From: Planococcus liqunii
GTDB taxonomy: Bacteria; Bacillota; Bacilli; Bacillales_A; Planococcaceae
DNA: 64,000 bases
Reading direction: 5' to 3'
Assembly: GCF_030413595.1 (NCBI RefSeq)
Contig: NZ_CP129238.1
Coordinates: 3,410,001-3,474,000, forward strand
This document shows, piece after piece, positions 35,861-44,514 of the stretch; the first letter of the stretch is position 1, and every line of letters starts with the position of its first letter. The notes beneath the pieces are model-generated. The model had not been told where the DNA came from, did no database searches, and saw only the letters and a program-made list of their open reading frames with translations. A program made the translations under genes and the position numbers.

Positions 35861-36880
35861 ATGGTAGGAAGAAATGATCCGTGCCCATGCGGCAGCGGCA
35901 AGAAATACAAAAAATGCCACGGAAAAGAACAATCCGTGTCCATTAACGATCTAGTAAACGATGAACTTTTTAAAGTTCGCCAGCAATTCTTTTCAGAAAA
36001 TCCAAACCAGGCTCAACTTCCGGCTTTCCGCGAGCTTCAGCAGGCTTGGCAGCCCCGTTTAATGGAATCGATGGCAGAAAATGATGCGCAAGCATTCGTC
36101 ATCGAAAACTTCTTGTTTATGCAAAAACCGGAGCTTTGGCAGGAGTTTTTAGTGAAGCACATTGACCTTGCTCAACGCCCAACTACTCAAGAAGTTCTTG
36201 AAAACTGGAAAAATGTCCGGGTATTCCTTGGACAATACGTCAAAGGTGACGAAGCAGCTGCTCAATTTAAAGATGCTTTCACTGGAGACGTTTATAAAAT
36301 GACAGACCAGCCGCCGACCGATATGCAGGACGGCCAAGGATTACTGGCTATTTTGCTTCCGGATGCACGCATCGGTGAAGACGGCGCCTTGTTCTTGAAT
36401 GGTTATCTGACGGTTGTGGGGGAATTCAATCCATTCTTTGAGCAGCTAAAAGCCAAAATGGCATCTGCCAATGCAACAGATGGCACTCAATATGTACACG
36501 AGCATTACCTCGAAGTGGTTGAAAGCATCGTTAAGTATTCAACCGGCACAGTGGATGAAAGCATTGAGCTTTCGCCTGAGCACGAATCCGTGATGGCTGA
36601 ACTTCGCAAGCATATTGACCAAGCAGACTTTGACGCAGAAACTGTCGACAACGTCACGAGCATCTTGAACAGTTACCTGGTGAGCCAGCAGCCGACTGTC
36701 CAAAAACCGGAAGCACTTGTTGCCGGTTACTGGAGATTCCTGCAGGATCACGAACTGATTAAAGGGCCAATGCTTGCGCCAAAAGATTTAAGCGAAAAAT
36801 TCAATGTTTCTTCAAGCACCATCTTGAAACGCTCTAAAGAATTCGGTTCTTATTTCGAAGAACTGCTAGCAAAAAATTAA
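35861..36880 (+). CDS. SEC-C zinc motif protein
   Basis: A 339-residue protein starting with a complete SEC-C motif, [18 protein letters not shown] (4-21), a zinc-binding segment also found at the SecA C-terminus. The remaining ~310 residues are helical and acidic and match no family I can name; the very end ([21 protein letters not shown]) looks like a helix-turn-helix. A role near SecB/SecA or the ribosome is a guess. The ATG at 35861 has AGGTG upstream. Confidence 0.8.
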   Translation: MVGRNDPCPCGSGKKYKKCHGKEQSVSINDLVNDELFKVRQQFFSENPNQAQLPAFRELQQAWQPRLMESMAENDAQAFVIENFLFMQKPELWQEFLVKHIDLAQRPTTQEVLENWKNVRVFLGQYVKGDEAAAQFKDAFTGDVYKMTDQPPTDMQDGQGLLAILLPDARIGEDGALFLNGYLTVVGEFNPFFEQLKAKMASANATDGTQYVHEHYLEVVESIVKYSTGTVDESIELSPEHESVMAELRKHIDQADFDAETVDNVTSILNSYLVSQQPTVQKPEALVAGYWRFLQDHELIKGPMLAPKDLSEKFNVSSSTILKRSKEFGSYFEELLAKN

Positions 36881-36885
36881 AGCAT

Positions 36886-36914
36886 AAAAAAGCAGCCTTT
36901 GCGGCTGCTTTTTT
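36886..36914. terminator. Bidirectional terminator after the SEC-C gene
   Basis: AAAAAAGCAGCC/GGCTGCTTTTTT stem with a short TTTGC loop. Confidence 0.9.
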
Positions 36915-36929
36915 ATGGTCTTTTTGAAA

Positions 36930-37133
36930 TTATTTCCCTTCTTTTCTCCGGAACCGGATCAATATATAAACCAGTATCCCGGTCACGGCCAGAAACAGGT
37001 AAAGCCGCCAAAAAGAGAGATTCAGCCAATCGGCTGCTGCAAAACCGATGCCGTAATTCAAAAGGGTTAAAATCAATAAAATGATGCCCGCTGCAAAGAA
37101 AAACAAAGCCACTCCTTTTGAAAAGGTCTCCAT
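36930..37133 (-). CDS. Small two-helix membrane protein
   Basis: A 67-residue hypothetical protein with two transmembrane segments (about 7-27 and 42-59) and a basic RFRRKEGK tail. The upstream GAGGGA is close to the ATG, and a TTG ten codons in, preceded by AAGGAG, is an alternative start. No family recognised. It lies between a terminator and the DnaA-box cluster. Confidence 0.6.
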   Translation of the reverse strand: METFSKGVALFFFAAGIILLILTLLNYGIGFAAADWLNLSFWRLYLFLAVTGILVYILIRFRRKEGK

Positions 37134-37166
37134 TCCCTCAACTCCTCAAGCGGTTCAGAAAACAGC

Positions 37167-37310
37167 TTATCAACAGCCATTTTCTGAAAATAGCCATTTT
37201 AATAACGGTTTATGCACAAAATCAAAAAGTTATCCTTTTTTTCTGTGGACTAATGGCGATAAAGGCATTTATTCACATGTGGATAACTTTTTTACCATTT
37301 CTTATCCACA
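37167..37310. promoter_or_regulatory. Cluster of DnaA boxes
   Basis: Four matches to TTATNCACA within 101 bp: TTATGCACA (37210-37218, +), TTATTCACA (37269-37277, +), TTATCCACA (37278-37286, -) and TTATCCACA (37302-37310, +). A near match, TTATCAACA, lies at 37167-37175. The middle two abut as an inverted pair. Surrounding sequence is AT-rich and non-coding. Confidence 0.8.
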
Positions 37311-37328
37311 GCTTCAAAATTGCTTTTT

Positions 37329-37811
37329 TTAATTCGTCCGCGGTGTTTTCACACGCATTTTCCGGTGTTCTCTCCGGGCAGGCGCCGTATTGAAAAACAG
37401 CTTTTCCCCTTCAGATTCCGGAATGACTGACGGCACCGGTGTCGGTTTTCCATCGTCGCCCATCGCGACCATCGTCAAAAATGACTCGGTTGTCAGCTTT
37501 TCTTCACCGGTCTGCAAATTCTGGGATTTGACGCGGACGTACACTTCCATTGAAGTGCGCCCCGTCGATGTTACATTGGCTTCAAGTTCCAGTACATCGC
37601 CCACATGCGCTGATGACAAAAAGTCGACAGAGTCAATCGAAGCCGTAACGACAACTTGGCGGCGCGAATGCTTCATCGCTGTAATGCCGGCGATTTCATC
37701 AATATAGGCAAGGACCTTTCCGCCAAAAATCGAATTCATATGGTTTGTATCCGGCGGCAGCACCAATTTCGTCTGGATCGTCCGGGATTCTTTCATCATT
37801 CTACCTTCCAT
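37329..37811 (-). CDS. Acyl-CoA thioesterase, hotdog fold
   Basis: A 160-residue thioesterase of the BACH/YkhA type that hydrolyses acyl-CoA to free acid and CoA. It shows PPDTNHMNSIFGGKVLAYID with the Asn/Asp region of the active site, and the ASIDSVDFLSSAHVGDVLEL strand-helix. AAGGAG eight bases before the ATG at 37811 supports the start. The tail beyond 130 is basic and unstructured. Confidence 0.9.
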   Translation of the reverse strand: MEGRMMKESRTIQTKLVLPPDTNHMNSIFGGKVLAYIDEIAGITAMKHSRRQVVVTASIDSVDFLSSAHVGDVLELEANVTSTGRTSMEVYVRVKSQNLQTGEEKLTTESFLTMVAMGDDGKPTPVPSVIPESEGEKLFFNTAPARREHRKMRVKTPRTN

Positions 37812-37902
37812 TTATAACACTCCTTCTTCTTCATGCTAACTTGCAAAAACGAAATCGGCAAGCTTTCTGGCTATGGTATATTAACCATAAGGGGGAATAC
37901 AA

Positions 37903-38715
37903 ATGACTGAATTTCTGCATATTTTAAATACACCTGAATTCCAATCGAAAGATACATTAAAACAACAGCTTCATCAATTGGGCATTAAAGCCGGCGATGC
38001 TCTGATTGTTCATTCTTCGTTAAAATCGATGGGCTGGATAGCCGGCGGCGCCCAAGCGGTAGTAGAAGCCTTATTGGAAACCATTACCGGCGAAGGAACC
38101 CTTGTCATGCCTTCCCAGTCCGCAGACAATTCCGATCCGGTTTACTGGATGAATCCACCGATACCGGAAAACTGGCATCAGCCGTTCCGTGACTACGCTC
38201 CAGCTTACGATCCGCATTTAAGCGAACTCCGTGGAATGGGCAAAATCGCGGAATGTTTCCACCGCCATCCCGAAACCATTCGCAGCCCTCACCCTGCGCA
38301 TTCGTTTATCGCTAACGGCAAACAGGCTGCGTACTGGATGAGTGAACAACCGATTGACGATTCCTTCGGTAAAACATCTCCCCTTGCCAAGATGATGGAA
38401 AGCGATGTAAAAATCCTGTTGATCGGCACCGGCTTTGATTCGTGCACTGCGCTGCATTATGCAGAATTTGTCCAGGAAACACGGTCCAGCTCCCCGCAAG
38501 GCGCTGCAGTGAAAGTCAATGGCCAGCGCGTCTGGCAGACCTTTGATTGCGTTGACATGGATTCAGACCGGTTCCCGGAACTGGTAAAAGACTACCGGGG
38601 GGAAATTGCGACCGGGACGCTTGGGCAGGCAGAAGTAAAACTCGTGGAAATGCGGCCCCTGGTCGAATTCGGCATCGAATGGCTGCAAAAACATCCGGCT
38701 CCGATTGAAAAATAG
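37903..38715 (+). CDS. AAC(3) family N-acetyltransferase (YokD-like)
   Basis: A 270-residue member of the antibiotic 3-N-acetyltransferase fold: VHSSLKSMGWIAGGAQAVVEALL (36-58), GEGTLVMPSQS, and SPHPAHSFIANG with the catalytic-type histidine. The fold includes aminoglycoside-modifying enzymes and chromosomal relatives such as YokD with other acceptors. Location among housekeeping genes argues against a recent resistance gene. A terminator follows. Confidence 0.88.
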   Translation: MTEFLHILNTPEFQSKDTLKQQLHQLGIKAGDALIVHSSLKSMGWIAGGAQAVVEALLETITGEGTLVMPSQSADNSDPVYWMNPPIPENWHQPFRDYAPAYDPHLSELRGMGKIAECFHRHPETIRSPHPAHSFIANGKQAAYWMSEQPIDDSFGKTSPLAKMMESDVKILLIGTGFDSCTALHYAEFVQETRSSSPQGAAVKVNGQRVWQTFDCVDMDSDRFPELVKDYRGEIATGTLGQAEVKLVEMRPLVEFGIEWLQKHPAPIEK

Positions 38716-38722
38716 CATGAAC

Positions 38723-38750
38723 AAAAGCCGGCCCTCAGGGACCGGCTTTT
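38723..38750. terminator. Bidirectional terminator between AAC(3)-like and fic genes
   Basis: AAAAGCCGG/CCGGCTTTT stem with a CCCTCAGGGA loop helix, between converging genes. Confidence 0.88.
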
Positions 38751-38751
38751 G

Positions 38752-39339
38752 TTAAGAAAGGATTTCATCCAATAATTTTTCTAGTCTTTCATTATTAGCA
38801 TTAAATGAGTCCACAAAAGCATTGATGATTTCAGCAGGCTCTGGAATCCTTTCCCACTCCAACTGGTAGCCGGCGTTCAAAGACAATTGCCGGGCAAATT
38901 CACGCACCGTGCGCCCATTTCCTTCACGGAAAGGATGCAGGGCATTCAATTCCGCCAAAAAATAAGCGAGCCGCGGGATGAATTTCTCTCGGGGCAAATC
39001 CTTCAAATAATTCTCTTTCGCCAATTCTTCAAAGATCTTGTACAACTCCGGTTCAATAAACTTTGGATGGGCGAACGAAGAAGATCCTTTTGAGATCATC
39101 TCTTGCCGAAGTTCACCGGCAAATGGATAGACATCCTGCAGAATGCTGCGGTGAATATCCAAAAATGCTTCCCGATCAAGCGGATCAGCGGGCTTATTGA
39201 TCTTCAGTTCAGAAAGGCGGAAAAGCGCATACACCGTTTCCAGCTCTTTCAGCTTTTCCTCATCCAACAAGTTAAACTTATTGATCAACACGTCCGAATC
39301 GGGATAACAATACATGGAAGAGTGCCGGTACTTAGACAT
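38752..39339 (-). CDS. Fic domain protein, toxin of a class I FicTA module
   Basis: A 195-residue Fic enzyme that would transfer AMP or another nucleotide moiety to a target hydroxyl. The catalytic motif HPFREGNGR is intact at 135-143, with the flap region near 80-90 (MISKGSSSFAHP). The ATG at 39339 overlaps the antitoxin stop by 8 bp, which gives translational coupling. The target may be DNA gyrase or topoisomerase IV as in VbhT-type Fic, but this is inference. Confidence 0.93.
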   Translation of the reverse strand: MSKYRHSSMYCYPDSDVLINKFNLLDEEKLKELETVYALFRLSELKINKPADPLDREAFLDIHRSILQDVYPFAGELRQEMISKGSSSFAHPKFIEPELYKIFEELAKENYLKDLPREKFIPRLAYFLAELNALHPFREGNGRTVREFARQLSLNAGYQLEWERIPEPAEIINAFVDSFNANNERLEKLLDEILS

Positions 39340-39526
39340 TGAATTTTGTCTTAATGGCCCGGTGGAATTGTGCTTCCGTCTGTTCACCAGTCAAGACCGA
39401 CCGAACAAAGTTCTGATCCTCATTTGTCACGTTAAAACCTTCAGTGGTAAGCGAATGTGACGCATAGGAAATCGCATGGTTGGCTTGTTCACGGGAAACC
39501 CGGTTCACTAATTTCGTCAAAATCAT
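39332..39526 (-). CDS. VbhA-like antitoxin of the Fic module
   Basis: A 64-residue helical protein with the Fic-inhibitory motif (S/T)xxxE(G/N) as SLTTEG at 25-30; E29 would enter the Fic active site and block ATP binding. VSREQANHAISYASHSL resembles VbhA-type antitoxins. AAAGGTGGTC precedes the ATG at 39526. The gene order, antitoxin then toxin, is that of class I Fic modules. Confidence 0.87.
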   Translation of the reverse strand: MILTKLVNRVSREQANHAISYASHSLTTEGFNVTNEDQNFVRSVLTGEQTEAQFHRAIKTKFNV

Positions 39527-39545
39527 GACCACCTTTCATTCTCCC

Positions 39546-39551
39546 ATTATA
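39546..39551 (-). promoter_or_regulatory. Likely -10 element of the fic operon
   Basis: A consensus TATAAT on the minus strand 20 bp before the antitoxin ATG. No good -35 is seen at the usual distance. Confidence 0.4.
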
Positions 39552-39671
39552 GCATTTTTCGGCCCGGATTTCCATTGTGAACCCCGGATTAGAGCGGTTT
39601 TCGGGCTTAAAATCTCTTTAAAAAACAAGAAAAAATGCATGTAGAAAATAAGAAGAATAGTGTGCAAAAAA

Positions 39672-39702
39672 CAAGAAAAACCGGATGCTTTTGCATCCGG
39701 TT
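39672..39702 (-). terminator. Distal hairpin with U-tract, copy of a duplicated terminator
   Basis: Minus-strand stem AACCGGATGC/GCATCCGGTT followed by TTTCTTGTTTTTTG. It would end transcripts coming from the DUF779 gene. The same hairpin recurs at 40227-40250. Confidence 0.75.
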
Positions 39703-40226
39703 CGAGCTTGTAGACGAAAGAATTTTTACGTGTGAGAAATGAATGAACATACAATAGGGCAACCCGAATCCTCCTTTTCAGCCGGACGCGTTCCGCGGGC
39801 TCGCGCCGAACTAACTCGGAACTTACGTCCCGAGTGGATTTCGGCACTTCGCTGTCCCGCTGGAGTCGCCGGCTTCCACTCCGGATTCTGAACATGAAGG
39901 CTATCCAGAGGTGTCGCTTTGCCTCTTGAGCTGTCTGTTTAAGCTTCAATCTGATTCACATTCACGATCAAATCAAAGAGAGGTGCCTCAACCGGTCCGG
40001 CCACGGAGACTCCTGTGGGACCAGCGAAAGCTGAAGGCCCCGGCAGGAAAGGCATTGGCCGAAGGCAGTGAGGCCAATCCTTTGCGACGAAGCTAGCGCA
40101 GCGATGCAGGAGCACATGTTTTTCAGCGACGAGGAGACTGAGGCTGAGCCCACGGAAAGCGAAGTGGCCGGTCCGGTTGGTTTATCCTTTACTATTCATT
40201 AAAGTTACACTTTGTCTACAGTCTGA
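39703..40226. repeat. Second composite inverted-repeat element between terminator hairpins
   Basis: About 520 bp without a credible gene. A left arm (about 39775-39895: GTTCCGCGGGCTCGCG, CGCTGTCCCGCTGGAGTCGCCGG) is opposed by a right arm (about 39995-40185: CGGAGACTCCTGTGGGACCAG, GAGGAGACTGAGGCTGAGCC, ACGGAAAGCGAAGTGGCCGG). The outermost bases also pair (TGTAGACGAAAG at 39709 with CTTTGTCTACA at 40210). It is the same repeat family and layout as at 729-1130. Confidence 0.75.
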
Positions 40227-40250
40227 AACCGGATGCTTTTGCATCCGGTT
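40227..40250. repeat. Proximal copy of the terminator hairpin, weak U-tract
   Basis: An exact copy of the hairpin at 39679-39702, 4 bp beyond the DUF779 stop codon. On the minus strand it is followed by only TCAGAC, not a T-run. Confidence 0.85.
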
Positions 40251-40254
40251 CTCC

Positions 40255-40617
40255 TTATTTTTGCTGCTGCAATTCTTTTGTTTCTTCCGATGTGAATGCA
40301 CGCGATCTTGTTAAAAACCGCTTGCCTTCCACCCCTTCAAGAGAAAACATGCCGCCCCGCCCTTCAACGACGTCAATGATGAGCTGGGTATGGCTCCAGT
40401 AGTCAAATTGGTTTTTGTGCATATAGAATTTACTGCCGCCGATTTCCCCGAGCAGCACATCCTGGTCACCCAAAAACAAATCGCCTTCCGGATAGCACAT
40501 AGGAGAGCTGCCATCGCAGCAGCCGCCTGATTGATGGAACATCACCGGTCCGTGCTTTTGTTTCAGCAGTTCAATCAGTTCGAGCGCCTCGTCCGTTGCG
40601 GTTACGCGTTCGACCAT
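40255..40617 (-). CDS. DUF779 family protein
   Basis: A 120-residue protein with the DUF779 pattern: KHGPVMFHQSGGCCDGSSPMC (20-40), GDQDVLLG and FYMHKNQFDYWSHTQL. The conserved Cys pair and His suggest metal binding. DUF779 genes commonly sit next to acetaldehyde-type aldehyde dehydrogenases, exactly as here, and may assist the enzyme. AAGGGGTACAA precedes the ATG at 40617. Confidence 0.88.
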   Translation of the reverse strand: MVERVTATDEALELIELLKQKHGPVMFHQSGGCCDGSSPMCYPEGDLFLGDQDVLLGEIGGSKFYMHKNQFDYWSHTQLIIDVVEGRGGMFSLEGVEGKRFLTRSRAFTSEETKELQQQK

Positions 40618-40716
40618 TTGTACCCCTTCTTTCTGGTAAAGAGAAAATTGGTTTTGCTGAAATGTCCTAAGGATTTTTAGCAATCCTAATAAGGCAGTTA
40701 CGCCATCAGGAGTGGA

Positions 40717-42240
40717 TCAAAAGAATCCTTGTTTGTTGTCGCTGTAGCTGACCAGCATGTTTTTCGTCTGCTGGTAGTGGTCAAGCATCATTTTGTGGTT
40801 TTCTCGGCCAATTCCCGACATTTTGTATCCGCCGAATGCCGCATGTGCTGGATACTGGTGGTAGCAGTTTGTCCATACACGGCCAGCCTGGATGCCGCGC
40901 CCGAAGCGATAAGCGGTATTGGTGTCGCGTGTCCAGATTCCTGCGCCCAGCCCGTACAAAGTATCGTTGGCAAGTTCAAGCGCTTCTTCTTTCGTTTTGA
41001 ACGTCGTCACGGATACCACCGGTCCGAAAATTTCCTCTTGGAAGATGCGCATTTTGTTGTCGCCTTTGAAAACAGTCGGCTTAATATAGTAGCCTTCTGC
41101 CAAGTCGCCTTCTAAAATATTGCGGTCGCCGCCGATCAACACTTCAGCGCCTTCCTGCTTGCCGATATCCAGGTACGACATGATTTTCTCCATCTGTTCC
41201 TGGGAAGCTTGGGCACCCATCATCGTTTCAGGGTCAAGCGGGTTGCCGATCTTGATAGCGGCTACGCGTTTCAAGGCGCGCTCCATGAAGGCTTCGTAAA
41301 TGTCTTCCTGGATCAGCACACGTGAAGGGCATGTGCATACTTCGCCTTGGTTTAAGGCGAACATGACAAAGCCTTCGATCGCTTTATCAAGGAAGGCGTC
41401 ATCCTCGTCCATGATGTCCTTGAAGAAAATGTTCGGCGATTTGCCGCCAAGCTCTAAAGTTACCGGAATCAGGTTCTGAGAAGCGTATTGCATAATCATC
41501 CGGCCTGTTGTCGTTTCGCCGGTAAAGGCAATTTTGCTGATGCGCGGGCTGGAAGCAAGCGGTTTTCCGGCTTCGAGGCCGAATCCGTTTACGATATTCA
41601 ACACACCCGGCGGCAGCAGGTCGCCAACCAGTTCAGCCCACACCAAAATGCTCGCTGGAGTCTGCTCAGCCGGTTTTAGCACAACACAGTTGCCTGCGGC
41701 CAGAGCTGGTGCAAGTTTCCAAGTAGCCATTAAAAGCGGGAAGTTCCAAGGAATAATCTGTCCCACAACTCCAAGCGGTTCATGGAAATGGTAGGCTACT
41801 GTATCTTCATCGATTTGGCTGATTGAACCTTCCTGTGCACGGACCACGCCGGCAAAATAACGGAAATGGTCAATTGCCAATGGCAAATCCGCATTCAAAG
41901 TTTCCCGGACCGCTTTTCCGTTGTCCCAAGTTTCCGCTACAGCCAACATTTCCAGGTTCTGTTCCATACGGTCTGCAATTTTAAGCAGGATATTCGAACG
42001 TTCTGTAGTGGAAGTGGTGCCCCATGCCGTTTTGGCTGCATGTGCTGCATCCAGCGCCGCTTCTACGTCTTCCGCTGTCGAACGGGCGATTTCCGTGAAT
42101 TTCTTGCCGTTTACCGGCGACACATTATCAAAGTACTGGCCTTTGGCAGGTGCACGCCATTCGCCATTTATATAATTTTCATATCTTTCCTTAAATCTGC
42201 TTTTTGCGCCTTCTGTGTTTGGAGCTGAATACAATACCAT
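40717..42240 (-). CDS. NAD-dependent aldehyde dehydrogenase (ExaC/AcoD type)
   Basis: Oxidises aldehydes, probably acetaldehyde, to the acid with NAD+. It has 507 residues with E263 in LELGGKSP, the catalytic C302 in [10 protein letters not shown], and [11 protein letters not shown] as part of the cofactor site. GGGGAGGCAACATA precedes the ATG at 42240; a 25-codon extension is unsupported. It is followed by DUF779 in the same direction. A link to the carotenoid cluster (oxidation of a terminal aldehyde) is possible but unsupported. Confidence 0.92.
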   Translation of the reverse strand: MVLYSAPNTEGAKSRFKERYENYINGEWRAPAKGQYFDNVSPVNGKKFTEIARSTAEDVEAALDAAHAAKTAWGTTSTTERSNILLKIADRMEQNLEMLAVAETWDNGKAVRETLNADLPLAIDHFRYFAGVVRAQEGSISQIDEDTVAYHFHEPLGVVGQIIPWNFPLLMATWKLAPALAAGNCVVLKPAEQTPASILVWAELVGDLLPPGVLNIVNGFGLEAGKPLASSPRISKIAFTGETTTGRMIMQYASQNLIPVTLELGGKSPNIFFKDIMDEDDAFLDKAIEGFVMFALNQGEVCTCPSRVLIQEDIYEAFMERALKRVAAIKIGNPLDPETMMGAQASQEQMEKIMSYLDIGKQEGAEVLIGGDRNILEGDLAEGYYIKPTVFKGDNKMRIFQEEIFGPVVSVTTFKTKEEALELANDTLYGLGAGIWTRDTNTAYRFGRGIQAGRVWTNCYHQYPAHAAFGGYKMSGIGRENHKMMLDHYQQTKNMLVSYSDNKQGFF

Positions 42241-42470
42241 TATGTTGCCTCCCCTTATAATTGGATTGCCTCTTTGTATGCGCTTACATCCTGTAGAACA
42301 AAAGATGCAAAGCATCGAGACGGCTTCCCTTCTATATTGTCAAATTTATCGGAAAATTGCAACCTTTTATTTGGAAACTGCCTTCCCTTCTGTTCTGCCG
42401 TTTTGTTTAAAGGCCTATAAGGGTATAATAAAGACAGTGAAAAGAAATATGCATTCGAAGGGATTTTTTT

Positions 42471-43178
42471 ATGAGAATAAATAAGTTTTTAAGTGAAACA
42501 GGGATTACTTCAAGACGCGGAGCGGATAAATTCATTGAAGATGGGCGCGTTGCAATTAACGGCCAGCCCGCTGAACTTGGCAGCAAAGTCCAGCCTGGCG
42601 ATGAAGTGCGTGTCGATGGCAAAGTCATCGAACAACCGGATCAGGAATACGTTTATATCGCCCTTAACAAACCTGTCGGCATCACCAGTACAACAGAACG
42701 CCACATTAAAGGGAATATCGTTGACTTCGTCAATCACCCGTTGCGGATCTTCCATATCGGCCGTCTCGACAAAGATTCAGAAGGCCTTATTTTATTGACC
42801 AACGACGGCGATGTTGTAAATGAAATCCTGCGGGCAGAAAACGAACATGAAAAAGAGTATATCGTTCGTGTGGATATGCCGGTAACCGAGTCTTTCCTGA
42901 AGAAAATGGCAGAAGGCGTGGAAATTCTCGACACGAAAACTTTGCCTGCAAAAACAGAGAAATTGTCCAAATACTCTTTCCGTATTGTTTTGCAGCAAGG
43001 CTTGAACCGGCAAATCCGCCGGATGTGCAGCGCGCTGGGCTATGAAGTGCGGGCACTTCAGCGGATCCGGATCATGAACATTCATCTTGGCGATTTGCCG
43101 GTTGGCGAGTGGCGGGACTTGACCGATAAAGAACGCAAGGATTTGTTTAAAGCGTTGGACTATAAACCGAAACGATAG
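42471..43178 (+). CDS. rluF: RluF-type 23S rRNA pseudouridine synthase
   Basis: Isomerises uridine in 23S rRNA (U2604 in E. coli RluF). It has 235 residues: an S4 RNA-binding domain (1-60: MRINKFLSETGITSRRGADK) and an RsuA/RluF-type catalytic domain with the nucleophile D100 in IGRLDKDSEGL. LNKPVGITSTTE and GLNRQIRRMC support RluF over RluB. It is followed after 11 bp by the DUF6904-like gene. Confidence 0.9.
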   Translation: MRINKFLSETGITSRRGADKFIEDGRVAINGQPAELGSKVQPGDEVRVDGKVIEQPDQEYVYIALNKPVGITSTTERHIKGNIVDFVNHPLRIFHIGRLDKDSEGLILLTNDGDVVNEILRAENEHEKEYIVRVDMPVTESFLKKMAEGVEILDTKTLPAKTEKLSKYSFRIVLQQGLNRQIRRMCSALGYEVRALQRIRIMNIHLGDLPVGEWRDLTDKERKDLFKALDYKPKR

Positions 43179-43189
43179 GAGAATCCGGA

Positions 43190-43906
43190 ATGCTTACAAT
43201 GACAAATACTCCGAACCATACAGGCGTTAAAATAAGCGGTGATTACTTTGATCTCGACGAATTGAACCAGGCGATTTACCATGTGATCGGCGATGAGAAT
43301 AAATACTACGATTATGCCGGCTCGCGCATGCGGATTCTCGGAATTTCCTACGAAATCCGCCATGCTGCACAAGGAGACCGCAATGTGGAATCTGTTTTCA
43401 ACGGCTTGCATGACCATACCAAAAAACAGCACAGCTTTATTGCTCCGGATAAAAATATTTATTTTTCCACTGAAGTGCTGTGGCCGGAAATCCTGTATGC
43501 TGCCATTGCATTGAAAGATTTTGTCCGGCTCCACCGCGAAGACGCAAAATTCCCGGACTGGAACAGCCATCTGCACGTCATTGGCCGTTTTCAGTCATTG
43601 GTGCTCGACTGCCTGCACGGCCAAGTTCCCGAAGAAGAATATCAGGCAATCTTAAAAGCGTTCCAGCAAGCGGCTCCAGTGGAAGAATACGCCATTCAAT
43701 ACATTGACTTCTTAAATTTAAAATTTATCGGCATGCCGAAAAAACAGCGTGAAAAGAGCCTGGCTGCTGTAGCCCTGAAAATTGCCATGCAAGACAACGA
43801 CTATCTGGCATTCCGCAATCAGGTGCTGGAAGCTGCGAACCCCAATAAAGTGCCTATTCACGAAGTCAGGCTTCAGGCAGAATACCCGGATGAAATTGAG
43901 TGGTAA
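43190..43906 (+). CDS. Uncharacterised protein, DUF6904-like
   Basis: A 238-residue soluble protein without a signal peptide or clear motif. It begins with beta-rich YFDLDELNQAIYHVIGDENKY and HHxxx-type segments (NGLHDHTKKQHSF), then is mainly helical. I recall similar proteins being filed as DUF6904, but am not certain. Co-transcription with rluF is suggested by 11-bp spacing. It could act on RNA or nucleotides; nothing shows this directly. Confidence 0.6.
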   Translation: MLTMTNTPNHTGVKISGDYFDLDELNQAIYHVIGDENKYYDYAGSRMRILGISYEIRHAAQGDRNVESVFNGLHDHTKKQHSFIAPDKNIYFSTEVLWPEILYAAIALKDFVRLHREDAKFPDWNSHLHVIGRFQSLVLDCLHGQVPEEEYQAILKAFQQAAPVEEYAIQYIDFLNLKFIGMPKKQREKSLAAVALKIAMQDNDYLAFRNQVLEAANPNKVPIHEVRLQAEYPDEIEW

Positions 43907-43910
43907 AATC

Positions 43911-43966
43911 AAAAAGGCTGGCCGATAAGTCTATTATTCGACTTATGCGCCAGCCTCTTGCTTTTA
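43911..43966 (+). terminator. Terminator after the rluF operon
   Basis: AGGCTGGC.GATAAGT/ACTTAT.GCCAGCCT stem with a CTATTATTCG loop, then CTTGCTTTT. Confidence 0.75.
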
Positions 43967-44038
43967 ACTAAAATTCGATTGTTTCTATTCCTCCGCCGTA
44001 ACGGAGTTGGCCTTCATCATTTTAAGGCATTCCTTTTT

Positions 44039-44338
44039 TCAGCGTTTGGTTTGAATAACCATTAAATCACTTGCCTCTAACGCTGCCAGGCTGTGCTTTT
44101 CAAGCGGGGCCATATATAGAACCTGCTGCGGAGACACTTCCACAGTTTCTCCCTCGACAGTAAAATTCACTTTTCCACTTTTTGCAATAATGGTGACATC
44201 TGCATCCACTGCGTGCTCCGGGATGGTCTCTCCTGTTTGCAGCTGGATATTAATGATCTTCGTTTTTTCTACATTAAGTACCGGCTGAATCTTTTTCGTT
44301 TTATCATTCAAGTGATAAGGAGTAGCAATCAACTCCAT
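44039..44338 (-). CDS. Cupin domain protein
   Basis: A 99-residue single cupin barrel: ETIPEHAVDADVTIIAKSGKV is motif 1 (with H and D/E in metal-ligand-like positions) and PQQVLYMAPLEKHSLAALE is motif 2 with the late His. Probably binds a metal and a small ligand; function unknown. GGGGATGGGGAA precedes the ATG. Confidence 0.78.
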   Translation of the reverse strand: MELIATPYHLNDKTKKIQPVLNVEKTKIINIQLQTGETIPEHAVDADVTIIAKSGKVNFTVEGETVEVSPQQVLYMAPLEKHSLAALEASDLMVIQTKR

Positions 44339-44514
44339 TTCCCCATCCCCTTTCTTTTGTCCTTTAACTATACCCGTAGACCTCTAGATCCAACCGTTTG
44401 CTTTATGCTTTAAGTGCTTCTTGGCGGTTTCCCCAGTTTCCGTTTAACAGTGACTTGCCAAAGGGTATGTTTCTTATAAGAAAACTTATCAATAAGATCG
44501 GGAGTTGAATAGAT

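Noticed and set aside
37167..37310. Chromosomal origin of replication
   Set aside because: No dnaA, dnaN or other replication genes nearby, and only four or five boxes without a clear unwinding element.
37903..38715. Acquired aminoglycoside resistance gene
   Set aside because: The AAC(3) fold is clear, but neighbours are housekeeping genes, base composition is uniform and chromosomal YokD-like proteins are common.
39703..40226. Group IIC intron at a terminator
   Set aside because: These introns do insert after terminators, but no domain V/VI pattern or reverse transcriptase is present and the hairpin is duplicated.
40717..42240. Carotenoid aldehyde dehydrogenase (AldH/CrtNc)
   Set aside because: The protein fits the acetaldehyde/ExaC type and is paired with DUF779, 6 kb from the crt genes; nothing ties it to pigment synthesis.
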